A DNA stretch of 39,713 nt, from positions 1 through 39,713 of the forward strand of contig NZ_WYCT01000025.1 in assembly GCF_011008945.1 (NCBI RefSeq), written 5' to 3'. This DNA comes from Streptomyces harenosi (lineage in GTDB: Bacteria > Actinomycetota > Actinomycetes > Streptomycetales > Streptomycetaceae). A program made the position numbers and the translations under genes. The notes below the pieces were generated by a model. It saw only the letters and a list, made by a program, of their open reading frames with translations, was not told where the DNA came from and made no database searches. Positions 14,801-23,614 of this stretch are shown here, piece by piece (positions within the stretch are counted from its first letter, which is position 1; each line of letters begins with the position of its first letter).

Positions 14801-15440
14801 GGCGTCGCTCCAGGGTGCGCAGAAGAAGGGAGGCCAGGTAGGAGATGACGACGAAGGCCACGCCGATCACCGTCAGCGGCTCGGTGAAGTGGAAGTTCTG
14901 CTGGGAGAACAGCCGTGCCTCGCCGAGCATCTCCAGCACGGTGATCGCCATCAGCAGCGGTGTGTCCTTCAGCATGGAGATCACGTAGTTGCCGAGGGCC
15001 GGCACCACCCGGCGGACGGCCTGCGGCAGGATCACCGCCGTCCAGGTCCGCAGGCGCGGCAGGTTCAGCGCCGTCGCGGCCTCCCACTGGCCGGCCGGCA
15101 CCGCCTCGATGCCGGCCCGGTAGACCTGCATCGTGTACGTCGAGTAGTGCAGGCCGATGCCGATCACGCCGGTGGTCAGCGCGGAGAAGGTCAGGCCCCA
15201 CTCGGGCAGCACGTAGAAGAGGAAGAAGAGCTGCACCAGCAGCGGCGTGTTCCGGACGAACTCCGTGACGGCCCCGACCGGCCACCGCACCCAGCGGCTC
15301 GGCAGCCGCGACAGCAGCGCCCACACCAGGCCCAGCACGAACGAGATCAGCGAGCCGAGCACCAGGATCTCCAGGGTGACCAGCAGGCCGTCCCAGAAGT
15401 GCGGCATGAAGTCGGCCACCGCGTTCCAGTCCCAGTTCAC
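14790..15440 (-). CDS. ehuD: Ectoine/hydroxyectoine ABC transporter permease EhuD
   Basis: A 216-residue permease of the His/Glu/Gln family with membrane segments and the coupling-loop sequence ATALNLPRLRTWTAVILPQA. The GTG at 15440 overlaps the ehuC TGA in a GTGA arrangement, and its own stop overlaps ehuA. It pairs with EhuC as the membrane channel for ectoines. Confidence 0.85.
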   Translation of the reverse strand: MNWDWNAVADFMPHFWDGLLVTLEILVLGSLISFVLGLVWALLSRLPSRWVRWPVGAVTEFVRNTPLLVQLFFLFYVLPEWGLTFSALTTGVIGIGLHYSTYTMQVYRAGIEAVPAGQWEAATALNLPRLRTWTAVILPQAVRRVVPALGNYVISMLKDTPLLMAITVLEMLGEARLFSQQNFHFTEPLTVIGVAFVVISYLASLLLRTLERRLVP

Positions 15441-16147
15441 CGCAGACCACCCCCGGCCCCGGCGGGCTGGGCCGCGGCCTTCTCCGTCCGGGGCGCGGGC
15501 GCCTTGCCCACGCCCGCCTTCAGCCGCTTCTCCAGACCGCGCATCACCCGCGTCAGCAGGAAGGCGATCACGAAGTAGACGAGCAGCACGTACGTGTAGA
15601 TCTCGGCGCTCTCCTGGAGCGCGAGGCGCACCAGGTTGCCGCTGAACGCCAGGTCGCCCATGCCCATGATCGACACCAGGGCGGTGCCCTTGAGCAGCTC
15701 GATCAGCAGGTTGGAGAAGGGCGGGATCATCTCCGGCACCGCCTGCGGCAGCAGGATCAGGCGCATCCGCTGCCAGGGCGTGAAGCTGAGCGCGATCCCG
15801 CCCTCCTGCTGCGCCGGATCGACCGCCGAGAGCGCGCCGCGCACGATCTCCGCGCCGTACGCCCCGTAGGTCAGCCCCAGCGCGAGGGTGCCCGCCCACA
15901 GCGGCACGAGCTGCCAGCCGAAGGCCGGCGGCAGCACGAAGAAGACCCAGAAGATCATGACCAGCGCGGAGGTGCCGCGGAACACCTCGGTGTAGAGGCC
16001 CGCCAGGAAGCGGACGATCCACAGCCGGTGGGTGCGCGCGACACCGGCCACGAAGGAGACCGCCGTCGCCAGCAGCGCGCTCAGGACGAGCAGCTGGATC
16101 GTGACCCAGACGCCCTGGAGTACCAGTTCCCACAGTCCCGAGGTCAT
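15437..16147 (-). CDS. ehuC: Ectoine/hydroxyectoine ABC transporter permease EhuC
   Basis: A 236-residue inner-membrane permease of the amino-acid family, with the coupling loop GIALSFTPWQRMRLILLPQA and conserved NLLIELLKGTALVS segment. The ATG at 16147 overlaps the ehuB TGA (ATGA), indicating coupled translation; a GTG nine bases upstream is the alternative start. The tail after residue 215 is Ala/Pro/Lys-rich and probably cytoplasmic. Confidence 0.85.
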   Translation of the reverse strand: MTSGLWELVLQGVWVTIQLLVLSALLATAVSFVAGVARTHRLWIVRFLAGLYTEVFRGTSALVMIFWVFFVLPPAFGWQLVPLWAGTLALGLTYGAYGAEIVRGALSAVDPAQQEGGIALSFTPWQRMRLILLPQAVPEMIPPFSNLLIELLKGTALVSIMGMGDLAFSGNLVRLALQESAEIYTYVLLVYFVIAFLLTRVMRGLEKRLKAGVGKAPAPRTEKAAAQPAGAGGGLR

Positions 16148-17064
16148 CCGCCGCACAGCTCCTTCGCGGTCAGATCGGTCATCTCCGCCTCGGTGAACCC
16201 GAACGGCCGCAGGATGCGGAGCAGCTCCCCGCTCTTCTTCAGCTCGCGCAGCTCGGCGTTGAAGGCGTCCCGCAGCGCGGTCTCGGTGCGCCGGAAGGCG
16301 AAGCCGCCCCCGTCGACGTGCGGCTTGCCGTCGACGAGCGGCCTGAACGGCTCGGTCACCTCCGCCTTCGCCGACTTCTTCACCACCTCCCGGGTGGTCA
16401 GCGCGGTGCCGGCGAAGACGTCGACGCGCCCGGCCTCCACGGCGTTCAGCCCGGCCACCTGGTCGGGGACGATGAGGATGTCGCCCTCCTCGTACCCGGC
16501 CTCCACCGCGTACTGGATCTCGGCGTAGCCGGTGCCGGTGGCGAATTTCGCCTTCTTCTCCACCACGTCCCGGTAGTCGTGCAGGCCGAGGGGGTTGCCC
16601 TTGCGCACGATGAAGGAGTCGAGCATCTGGTAGTCCGGGTCGGAGAAGATCACCTGCTCACAGCGGTCGGGGTTGATGTACATCCCCGCGGCGACCACGT
16701 CGAACTGCTGCGAGTTCAGCCCCGGGATGAGGGAGCCGAACTCGGTCGGCACCGGCTGTACGCGGTCCACCCCGAGCCGTTTGAAGATCACCCGCGCCAG
16801 CTCCGGCGCCTCGCCGGTCAGCCGGCCGTCCCTGTCGATGTAACCGAAGGGGATCTCCCCGGCGATCCCGAGCCGGACGACTCCCTGGGCCCGCAGCCGG
16901 TCCAGCAGATCACCGCCGTCCGTGCCCGAGGCCGTGGCCACCCGGGAGCAGCCCGCGGCCCCCAGCGCGCCGAGTGCCGCGGCCCCCGCGAGCAGCGACC
17001 GCCGGGTGGGCCCGGGCCGGGGACCGCCTCTGACGGCGGGTGACGTTCTGTGTGGTGCAGCCAT
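16144..17064 (-). CDS. ehuB: Ectoine/hydroxyectoine-binding lipoprotein EhuB
   Basis: A 306-residue solute-binding protein. The N-terminus carries a twin-arginine motif followed by a hydrophobic stretch (TRRSLLAGAAALGAL) and a lipobox ending GAAGC, so it is probably a Tat-exported lipoprotein. The body has the amino-acid-binding fold with GIAGEIPFGYID and the segment NSQQFDVVAAGMYINPDRC typical of EhuB. It delivers ectoines to EhuCD. ATG 17064 is used here; ATG 17088 (eight residues longer) is equally possible because neither has a clear ribosome-binding site. It heads the operon and is divergent from the gene at 17489. Confidence 0.85.
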   Translation of the reverse strand: MAAPHRTSPAVRGGPRPGPTRRSLLAGAAALGALGAAGCSRVATASGTDGGDLLDRLRAQGVVRLGIAGEIPFGYIDRDGRLTGEAPELARVIFKRLGVDRVQPVPTEFGSLIPGLNSQQFDVVAAGMYINPDRCEQVIFSDPDYQMLDSFIVRKGNPLGLHDYRDVVEKKAKFATGTGYAEIQYAVEAGYEEGDILIVPDQVAGLNAVEAGRVDVFAGTALTTREVVKKSAKAEVTEPFRPLVDGKPHVDGGGFAFRRTETALRDAFNAELRELKKSGELLRILRPFGFTEAEMTDLTAKELCGG

Positions 17065-17488
17065 GGGCGCGCGGCTACCCGAACGCATGTGAGTTATTCG
17101 GATTTTTTTCGGCCGCGTACGCCGCCCGGCCGGCGCCGCGGCCCGGGGCCGCTCCCGGACCGGGCGGCACCCGGCGGCGTCCGGGCCTCTCCCGGCCTGG
17201 CTCGCCGGCCGCGTTCGGCGGCGGGGGCGTCCGTCGTCCGCGCGCGGCCAACTCCGCGCGACGCACGGCTCCTTGGACCCGCCGGGCCGGAGCGCCGCCG
17301 CCCGGATGCGGGGAGCCGCACCGGCCCGTCCCGGTGACGGTGGGGGCGGTCCGCCGCGGACGGGGTACCCGTGTCCCGGGGCCGTGCCGGGTGCCGCTCG
17401 CCGGGCGGTGCGCCACGGTCCCGCACCGCCGGACGTACCGGACGCGCTGGACGTTCCGGACGAGGAGAGAGCAGCAGGAAGGGTGGAC
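17065..17488. other. Divergent intergenic region between ehuB and the racemase-fold gene
   Basis: About 420 bases without a convincing gene. It has a short AT-rich patch at 17091-17110, including seven consecutive T residues, close to the ehuB start and likely part of its promoter. Two direct copies of a GGACGTWCCGGACG sequence (17431-17444, 17449-17462) lie 18 bases apart just before the + strand gene; each is partly palindromic and could be an operator. A ribosome-binding site AGGAAGG follows. Confidence 0.5.
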
Positions 17489-18202
17489 ATGACAGCACTG
17501 GGATTCCTCTGCCCGGGCCACTTCGCCGAGGACGACTACTCCCGCATCGAGCAGCTGCTGGGCAGCGACGTCCGGGTGGAGCTGATGCGCACCGACGCGG
17601 GAGTGGGCGCGGACCGGACGGACCCGCTCGGCCGCCTGGGCACGCCGGAGCGGCTCGCGGCGGGGGTGCAGGAGCTGCGGCACGCGGGCGCGGAGGCCGT
17701 GGTGTGGGCGAGCACCGAGGACAGCTCCGGGTACGGCTGGGAGGGCGCCCACGAGCAGGTCCGCTCCCTGGCCCGTACGGCCGGCATGCCCGCCTCCTCC
17801 ACCGCCTTCGCCTTCGTGCACGCGATCCGGGAGCTCGGTGTGCGCCGGGTCGCAGTCGGCGCCGCCTCCCCGGAGGACGTCACCGCCCTCTTCGCCGGCT
17901 TCCTGCGCGCGGACGGCATCGAGGTCGTCGCCGCCCACAGCGCCCGGGGCGGCACCGGGGATGAGGCGGAGGTGCGGTCGCTGGCCCGGTCCGCCGACCG
18001 CCCCGAGGCCGAGGCGGTCCTGCTGCCCGACACGGCGCTGCGCACGGCGGCCCACGTCCCCGCCCTGGAGAAGGAGCTCGGCAAGCCGGTCCTCACCGCC
18101 AGCCAGGTCACCGTCTGGGAGGCGCTGCGCCTGGCCGACCGCCGGGTGAACGCGCCGGAACTGGGGGCGCTGTTCACCCGGGAGCCGGTCGTGCAGGTCT
18201 GA
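17489..18202 (+). CDS. Asp/Glu racemase-superfamily (EutA/maleate isomerase-like) protein without catalytic cysteines
   Basis: A 237-residue protein of the maleate isomerase / arylmalonate decarboxylase / EutA fold: repeated alpha-beta halves, TAFAFVHAIRELGVRRVAV mid-protein and KPVLTASQVTVWEALRL near the end. Active members use two cysteines, usually in A-C-T and S-C-T settings. Here the first reads A-S75-T and the second P-D181-T; the only cysteine is C8. Classical two-cysteine chemistry is therefore unlikely. The gene is divergent from ehuBCDA, and EutA proteins belong to ectoine-utilisation clusters, so a role with ectoine-derived compounds is plausible. ATG 17489 follows AGGAAGG; GTG 17483 is an alternative. 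A long hairpin follows. Confidence 0.7.
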   Translation: MTALGFLCPGHFAEDDYSRIEQLLGSDVRVELMRTDAGVGADRTDPLGRLGTPERLAAGVQELRHAGAEAVVWASTEDSSGYGWEGAHEQVRSLARTAGMPASSTAFAFVHAIRELGVRRVAVGAASPEDVTALFAGFLRADGIEVVAAHSARGGTGDEAEVRSLARSADRPEAEAVLLPDTALRTAAHVPALEKELGKPVLTASQVTVWEALRLADRRVNAPELGALFTREPVVQV

Positions 18203-18250
18203 GACCCGGGGCCGGGCCCGCGCGTGATCGAGGGGCGCGGCACGGAACGC

Positions 18251-18288
18251 GAGAGGCCCGGCCCCGCTGGAGCGGGGCCGGGCCTCTC
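18251..18288. terminator. Long bidirectional hairpin between racemase-like gene and tRNA-Gly
   Basis: A perfect 18-bp stem (18251-18268 with 18271-18288) with a two-base loop. It follows the + strand gene by 48 bases and lies 6 bases beyond the 3' end of the minus-strand tRNA-Gly. Confidence 0.85.
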
Positions 18289-18293
18289 ATGAG

Positions 18294-18363
18294 AGCGCCG
18301 GGCAGGCCTTGCACCTGCATCTCCCCGCAGGAAGCGGGGCGTCTTTCCTTGGACCACCAACGC
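18294..18363 (-). tRNA. Atypical tRNA-Gly (UCC), candidate non-ribosomal (cell-wall) tRNA
   Basis: A 70-base cloverleaf on the minus strand. Acceptor GCGTTGG pairs with CCGGCGC through two G-U pairs. The D-stem GTC/GAC holds loop CAAGGAAA with GG retained. Anticodon stem CCCCG/CGGGG holds CTTCCTG, giving UCC. T-stem GCAGG/CCTGC holds TGCAAGG. GlyRS identity bases G1-C72, C2-G71, C35, C36 and U73 are all present. Oddities: the T-loop begins U-G-C instead of T-psi-C (the 53-56 string is GUGC), and position 37 is U rather than a purine. Peptidoglycan-specific staphylococcal glycine tRNAs also carry UCC and GUGC. It may be such a tRNA, supplying Gly to a FemX-like transferase, or a decayed tRNA. 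CCA is not encoded. Confidence 0.8.
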
Positions 18364-18406
18364 AGTGCCGGTTGCTCGGAGTTGCTCCGTCGACCAGCGC
18401 ATGATG

Positions 18407-18412
18407 ATCATA
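18407..18412 (-). promoter_or_regulatory. Possible -10 element for tRNA-Gly
   Basis: Minus-strand TATGAT at 18412-18407, 43 bases before the tRNA 5' end, in an otherwise GC-rich gap. No good -35 is seen at 16-18 bases. Confidence 0.35.
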
Positions 18413-18596
18413 CCGCAGCTCCGCCCGGCACGCACCATCACGCCCGCGGCCAGGAGGCCGCCGGTGCCGGGCGGCCGCCTCGCCGGGGCCGACCCGCCCG
18501 GAGCGGGCCGCGCCGCTCCGGGCGTCGGCGGAATAACCGGAGAGCGTCTCCTGTTGTCCCCCCGCGAACGTCGTACGAATCAGGAGGCACCCCACC

Positions 18597-19697
18597 GTGG
18601 CCGCAGACGCCGTAGAGGAGATCCGGGGCACGACACAGGGCACCGCCCCCGTCCCGCTGTCCGTCCTGGACCTGGTCACCGTCGGTGCCGGCCGGACCGC
18701 CGGTGACGCCCTGCGCACCAGCGTGGAGATCGCGCGTCTGGCGGAGGCCCGCGGCTTCCACCGGTACTGGGTCGCCGAGCACCACTCGATGCCCGGCGTG
18801 GCCTCGTCCTCGCCCGCCGTGATCCTGGCCTACCTCGCCGCGCACACCGACCGCATCCGGCTCGGCTCGGGCGGGGTGATGCTGCCCAACCACGCCCCGC
18901 TCGTCATCGCCGAGCAGTTCGGCACGCTGGAGGCGATGGCCCCCGGGCGGATCGACCTCGGCCTCGGCCGGGCGCCCGGCACGGACGGCGCCACCGCCGC
19001 CGCCCTGCGCCGCACCGACCGGCTCCACGAGGGGGCCGACGACTTCCCGCAGCAGCTGGTGGAGCTGACCCGGTTCCTCGACGACGAGTTCCCCGACGGG
19101 CACCCCTACCGCCGTATCCACGCCGTCCCCGGCCCGGTGCAGGCGACCTCCCCGGGCGGCGTGCAGTCGCCGCACCGCCCGCCGATCTGGCTGCTGGGCT
19201 CCTCCGGGTTCAGCGCCCGCCTGGCCGGCGCCCTCGGCCTGCCCTTCGCCTTCGCCCACCACTTCTCGGCGCAGAACACGATCCCGGCGCTCGACCTGTA
19301 CCGGGAGTCCTTCCGCCCGAGCGAGGTCCTCGACGAGCCGTACGCGCTCATCGGCGTCTCCGCCCTCGCCGCCGACGAGGCGAGGGAGGCCCGGCGGCAG
19401 GTGCTGGCCGCCGCGCTGAACATGGTCCGGCTGCGCACCGGCCGCCCCGGGCTCGTGCCGACCCCGGAGGAGGCCGAGAGCTACGACTTCAGCCCCATGG
19501 AGCGCGAGTTCGTCGACTCCTGGAACGCGAACGTCATCCACGGCACCGCCGACGAGGTCCGCACCGGCCTGGACGACCTGCACAAGCGCACCGGCGCCGA
19601 CGAGCTGATGATCACCGCCAACGCGCACAGCGGAGAGGTGCGCCTGCGCTCCTACGAGCTGATCGCCGACGCCTACGGGTTCGCCACGCCCGCCTGA
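18597..19697 (+). CDS. LLM-class flavin-dependent oxidoreductase
   Basis: A 366-residue bacterial-luciferase-like TIM-barrel oxidoreductase. Typical features are [16 protein letters not shown] near the start, [17 protein letters not shown] at about 59-75, [35 protein letters not shown] and [11 protein letters not shown]. These match the single-subunit 'alkanal monooxygenase-like' group that uses FMNH2 or F420. Substrate cannot be assigned. GTG start has AGGAGG about 10 bases upstream. Its stop overlaps the convergent c-di-GMP gene by 25 bases. Confidence 0.85.
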   Translation: MAADAVEEIRGTTQGTAPVPLSVLDLVTVGAGRTAGDALRTSVEIARLAEARGFHRYWVAEHHSMPGVASSSPAVILAYLAAHTDRIRLGSGGVMLPNHAPLVIAEQFGTLEAMAPGRIDLGLGRAPGTDGATAAALRRTDRLHEGADDFPQQLVELTRFLDDEFPDGHPYRRIHAVPGPVQATSPGGVQSPHRPPIWLLGSSGFSARLAGALGLPFAFAHHFSAQNTIPALDLYRESFRPSEVLDEPYALIGVSALAADEAREARRQVLAAALNMVRLRTGRPGLVPTPEEAESYDFSPMEREFVDSWNANVIHGTADEVRTGLDDLHKRTGADELMITANAHSGEVRLRSYELIADAYGFATPA

Positions 19698-21793
19698 ACC
19701 CCGGCCCCCGGCGAGCCCAGCAGCTCGGAGATGCGGTCGGCCGGCACCGGGCGGGAGTACAGCCAGCCCTGACCGGTGTCGCAGCCGATCCGGCGCAGGC
19801 GCGTGGCCTGCGCCGAGGTCTCCACGCACTCGGCGGTGACGGTCAGGCCGAGCCGGTGGGCGAGCTGGACCATCGCCTCGACGATCACCTCGTCGGCGCC
19901 GGTGTCGCGCTCCCCGGCCGCCCCGCCGTCCCCGTACGCCCGGCCGTTCCCGCCGTGCTCGCCGTTCCCGGCACTCTCCTGCTTCTCCCGGGGCTCGTAC
20001 TGGAAGCCGCGGACGAAGGAGCCGTCCAGCTTCAGGACGGACACCGGCAGACGGCTGAGGTAGGCGAGGTTGGAGTAGCCGGTGCCGAAGTCGTCGATGG
20101 CGATGCGCACGCCCATGTCGCTGAGCGCCTTCAGCGCCTGCAACGGCCGCCCCGCCGAGCCCATCACCGCCGATTCGGTCAGCTCGAGCTGGAGCAGGTG
20201 CGGCGCGAGCCCCGTCTCGGCGAGCGTGGCGGCCACATCGGCCACCAGATCGGAGTCCCAGACCTGGCGGACGGCCACGTTGACGCTGACGAAGATCGGC
20301 TCCTCCTCCGGGTGGTCCAGCTCCCAGCGGCGGGCCTGCCGGCAGGCCGTGCGCAGCACCCAGCGGCCCAGCGGGACGATGGAACCGTCCTCCTCGGCCA
20401 ATGTGATGAACCGATTCGGCGCCAGTACGCCGAACTGAGGATGTTCCCAGCGGATCAGCGCCTCCACGCCGTGCACCCGCCCGTCCTCCATGCCCACCAG
20501 CGGCTGGTACTCCAGGGCGAACTCGCCGCGCTCGATGGCCGGGCGGAGCGTGGAGGAGAGCGCCTGCCGGGTCATGCGGTGGGCGTTGCGCTCGGGGTCG
20601 AACAGCGTCCAGCGGGCCTTGCCGTCGGCCTTCGCCCAGTACAGGGTCGTGTCGGCGGCCTGCATCAGCGCGGTGGCGGTCGTCCCGGCGGCATGGCGCT
20701 CCACGACGCCGATCGACGCCGAGACCGACAGGCGCCGGCCCGACAGGTCGAACGGCTTCTGAAGCGCTGTCAGCACCGACTCGGCGAGCTCGGCGAGCTG
20801 GTCGGTGCCGGTGGAGTCCTCGACCAGGAGGGCGAATTCGTCACCGCCCAGCCGGGCCACCAGGGCCGTGCCGGACCGGCCGTCGCCGGCCTCCTCGGCG
20901 CAGCGGGTGAGGCGCTCGGCGACCGAGGCCAGCAGCAGGTCCCCCACACGGTGCCCGAGGGTGTCGTTGACGGCCTTGAAGCCGTCCAGGTCCAGGTAGC
21001 ACAGGCCGATCCGGCCGGTCCCGCCGTGTTCGTAGGACTCCGCCTGCAAGGCGGCCTGGAGCCGTTCGAAGAACAGGGTGCGGTTGGGCAGCCGGGTCAC
21101 CGGGTCGTGCATCTGCAGATGGCGCAGCCGGGCCTGGAGGTCGCGCCGCGCGCTGATGTCGGCCACGGACAGCAGCACGCCCGGGGCGCCCGGCGCCAGG
21201 GGGGCGGCGGTGACCTGGGCCCACAGGGACCGGCCGTCGGGGCGTTTGAGCCGGCGGGTGCAGCGCAGCCGGGGCTGCGCGCCGCGCAGCACCTCGCGGT
21301 AGGTGTGCCAGACGCCGGCGTCGGAGGCGAGGTCCACCAGATCGGCGGCGGCGCAGCCGGTCAGCGCCCCGGGCTCGGCTCCCAGCAGTGCGGCCAGCGC
21401 GTCGTTGGCGTCCACGACCCGGCCCTCGGTGTCGACGAGGGCCATGGCGAGCGGGGCGGCGGTGAAGGCGGTGCGGTAGGGGGGCGGCCCGGCGGCGGGT
21501 GAACCGCCGGGCGGCGGCGCCCCCGCCGGGGGGTCCGGGGCCGGCGGCTCTGCGGCGGGGACGGGGACCGGCGCCCCGGTGCCGGCGGCGGGCACGCCGC
21601 GGGCCGGGGGCCCCGTCGCGACGGCGCCGAGGGCGAGCGGGCCGGTGCCCAGGGCGCCGCGGGCGAACGGCTCCGCGCCCGGGCTGTCGTGCGACGGCGG
21701 CTCGGTACCCGGAGCCGCACTGATGTCACTGTCTGTGACGGCGGACCGGATGAGGTCTGCCGCGGGCGTCGGCCCTTCGGACGTTCCGCTCAC
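19673..21793 (-). CDS. PAS-GGDEF-EAL c-di-GMP turnover protein
   Basis: A 706-residue soluble protein. Residues 22-105 are a low-complexity Ala/Gly/Pro region; a PAS domain spans about 106-215, GGDEF about 220-400 (intact GGDEF at 316-320), and EAL about 410-690 (EAL 444-446, DDFGTGYS 567-574, K588-x-D590, E655). Both catalytic motifs look intact. The RxxD inhibitory site upstream of GGDEF is missing. Residues about 598-633 are a Gly/Asn/Asp-rich insertion in the EAL barrel. c-di-GMP controls Streptomyces development through BldD; this resembles the CdgF-type PAS-GGDEF-EAL proteins, though orthology is not certain. GTG 21793 follows GGGAGCG; the frame remains open further upstream without a ribosome-binding site. 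Confidence 0.87.
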   Translation of the reverse strand: MSGTSEGPTPAADLIRSAVTDSDISAAPGTEPPSHDSPGAEPFARGALGTGPLALGAVATGPPARGVPAAGTGAPVPVPAAEPPAPDPPAGAPPPGGSPAAGPPPYRTAFTAAPLAMALVDTEGRVVDANDALAALLGAEPGALTGCAAADLVDLASDAGVWHTYREVLRGAQPRLRCTRRLKRPDGRSLWAQVTAAPLAPGAPGVLLSVADISARRDLQARLRHLQMHDPVTRLPNRTLFFERLQAALQAESYEHGGTGRIGLCYLDLDGFKAVNDTLGHRVGDLLLASVAERLTRCAEEAGDGRSGTALVARLGGDEFALLVEDSTGTDQLAELAESVLTALQKPFDLSGRRLSVSASIGVVERHAAGTTATALMQAADTTLYWAKADGKARWTLFDPERNAHRMTRQALSSTLRPAIERGEFALEYQPLVGMEDGRVHGVEALIRWEHPQFGVLAPNRFITLAEEDGSIVPLGRWVLRTACRQARRWELDHPEEEPIFVSVNVAVRQVWDSDLVADVAATLAETGLAPHLLQLELTESAVMGSAGRPLQALKALSDMGVRIAIDDFGTGYSNLAYLSRLPVSVLKLDGSFVRGFQYEPREKQESAGNGEHGGNGRAYGDGGAAGERDTGADEVIVEAMVQLAHRLGLTVTAECVETSAQATRLRRIGCDTGQGWLYSRPVPADRISELLGSPGAGVQAGVANP

Positions 21794-22118
21794 CGCTCGC
21801 TCCCGCAGTGCACTCGATCTCTGTCCGTGCAGGAAAGTGTGCCGATCATAGAGGCTGGCACCAGGCCCTTCCAGCCGCACGTCGGCGTCCGGCCGCCGCC
21901 CGCCCGCCCCGGCAGATCGTTTCTGTGCACACCTGGACGGGTTCTTCGCCCCTCCGACCAGTTGTGACGTTCCGTGAGTGACCTTGGGCGTCCTCGGATC
22001 ATCCGCTACGGCAAAAAGTCCGGTCCACTCACCCGTCCGGTGCAGGCGAACAGGGCGTAGTACGACAAACACACACAAGCTGGGTGCGGTAATCCGCGAA
22101 CCCCACCCGGAGGTCCCT
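21794..22118. other. Divergent promoter region, c-di-GMP gene / metalloprotease
   Basis: About 325 bases with no gene. A minus-strand -10 TATGAT (21850-21845) with TGGAAG at 17 bases (21873-21868) sits 50 bases before the c-di-GMP gene start and is a plausible promoter. On the + strand the stretch 22045-22080 is AC-rich and less GC-rich than the surroundings, suggesting the protease promoter. I found no clear BldD-type box. Confidence 0.4.
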
Positions 22119-23444
22119 GTGCCGCGCCCGTTCCCCCTGAGGCGACGTCCCCGCGGGGCCCTGGAGGGGCTCCGGGCGGGGCGGCGCCGGGCCGGGACGC
22201 GGCCCCGGCTGCGCAGTACCGCGGCCGTGTGCACCACCATGGCGGCGCTGGCCGCGACCTCCCTGGTCACCGCCCCCTCGATCGCCGAGCCGTTCTCCCC
22301 GGCGCCCTGCGCGCTCGAGCGCACCGCCGCGCACCACTCCGAGGGCCTGGACACCTGGAACGCCGCCTACCCGCGCCCGGTGCGCCGGCTCGACGCGGTG
22401 ATGGTGTTCCTCTCCTTCCCCGACTCCCAGCCGCTGGCCAGTCCGCGCGAGCTGGCCGCCGACCACTTCCCGGCCACCACCCGCTTCTTCCAGCGAGCCT
22501 CGTACGGCGCCTTCACGCTGCGCCCGCACCCGGTGCGGCACTGGATCGGCATGCCGCGGCCGTCGACGGCGTACGTCCTGCAACGGGACTGGCACGCCGA
22601 GCACCGCACCGCCTATCTGCGCGACGCGCTCGCCGCCGCGGACGCGCACGTCGACTTCTCCCGCTACGACATCGTGTACTTCGTCGCCGACCCGGACGCG
22701 CCCGGGGTGGACTCGGACGCGACGAAGGTGGTCAACCTGGACACCCCGCTGCGGGCCGACGGCACCGACATCCGGCGGGTGGTCACCGTCTTCGAGAACC
22801 ATCCGCCGGACCGGCTGGTCCTGGCCCACGAGACCGGCCACGTCTTCGACCTGCCCGACCTCTACCACCGGCCGGTCGACGGCAAGGGCGACTGGGACAC
22901 CCACGTCGGCGACTGGGATCTGATGGGCAGCCAGTTCGGGCTGGCGCCGGACCTGTTCGGCTGGCACAAGTGGAAGCTGGGCTGGCTCCAGCCCCGGCAG
23001 GTGGTGTGCGTGGCCGGCCGGCGGCCGGCCCGGCTGACGCTGGAGCCGCTGGGCGCGGGGCCGGGCGTGCCGGTGACGGGCGCCGCCGGGTTGCCGTCCT
23101 TCGGGCTCGGCCGGGGCGTGAAGCTGGCGGTCGTCCGCACCGGCTCCGGCAGCGTGCTCGCCTTCGAGGTGCGCGGGCCGGTCGGCAGCGACGCGGCGGC
23201 CTGCCGGGCGGGGGTGCTGGTGTACCGCGTGCGCAGCGGGGCCGAGTCCGGCCGCGGGCCGATCGAGGTGATCGACGCCCATCCGGGCACGGAGGCGTGC
23301 TGGGAGGACTCCGTCTATCCGCCGCTCGCGGACGCGCCCGTCGCGCTCGGGGAGAGCTTCACGGTGCCGGGGGAGGGGGTGCGGGTGCGGGTGGAGGGGC
23401 GGACCCTGTCGGGCGCGTGGACGGTGCAGATCACGGCCGGATGA
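22119..23444 (+). CDS. Secreted M6-family (immune inhibitor A-like) metalloprotease
   Basis: A 441-residue exported protease. An Arg-rich n-region (8-32) precedes a hydrophobic signal core (about 34-55). The zinc motif HETGH is at 237-241, followed by LPDLYH, as in M6 peptidases; GDWDLMG and HKWKLGWL downstream are also family-typical. The C-terminal 120 residues are beta-rich. It probably degrades extracellular protein. GGAGG at 22109-22113 places the GTG start five bases later; a longer upstream frame lacks this support. It is a single-gene unit ending before a hairpin and tRNA-Lys. Confidence 0.85.
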   Translation: MPRPFPLRRRPRGALEGLRAGRRRAGTRPRLRSTAAVCTTMAALAATSLVTAPSIAEPFSPAPCALERTAAHHSEGLDTWNAAYPRPVRRLDAVMVFLSFPDSQPLASPRELAADHFPATTRFFQRASYGAFTLRPHPVRHWIGMPRPSTAYVLQRDWHAEHRTAYLRDALAAADAHVDFSRYDIVYFVADPDAPGVDSDATKVVNLDTPLRADGTDIRRVVTVFENHPPDRLVLAHETGHVFDLPDLYHRPVDGKGDWDTHVGDWDLMGSQFGLAPDLFGWHKWKLGWLQPRQVVCVAGRRPARLTLEPLGAGPGVPVTGAAGLPSFGLGRGVKLAVVRTGSGSVLAFEVRGPVGSDAAACRAGVLVYRVRSGAESGRGPIEVIDAHPGTEACWEDSVYPPLADAPVALGESFTVPGEGVRVRVEGRTLSGAWTVQITAG

Positions 23445-23500
23445 CCACCGGATCGGGGAGCACCGCCGGGCGCGCCCGGGGAACCGCTCGCCGCAGTACG

Positions 23501-23534
23501 CGGAAGGCCCCTCGCGTGTGCGAGGGGCCTTCCG
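23501..23534. terminator. Hairpin terminator beyond protease and tRNA-Lys copy 3
   Basis: A perfect 15-bp stem (23501-23515 with 23520-23534) and a GTGT loop. The stem-loop sequence is nearly identical to the hairpin at 10217-10252, again positioned beyond the 3' end of a tRNA-Lys. Confidence 0.85.
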
Positions 23535-23540
23535 GTGTCG

Positions 23541-23614
23541 TGCGCCGCCAGGGACTCGAACCCCGGACCCGCTGATTAAGAGTCAGCTGCTCTAACCAAC
23601 TGAGCTAGCGGCGC
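23541..23614 (-). tRNA. tRNA-Lys (CUU), copy 3
   Basis: Identical 74-base tRNA-Lys. Its 5' flank shares CTGCTGACGTC with copy 1 but lacks the promoter block seen before copies 1 and 2. Its first ten bases overlap the end of the upstream minus-strand coding sequence, so it may be excised from that gene's transcript. Confidence 0.97.

Noticed and set aside
18294..18363. Dismissing the odd tRNA-Gly as a pseudogene
   Set aside because: All four stems pair fully, GlyRS identity bases are kept, and a -10 element and terminator flank it, so decay is not the simplest reading.
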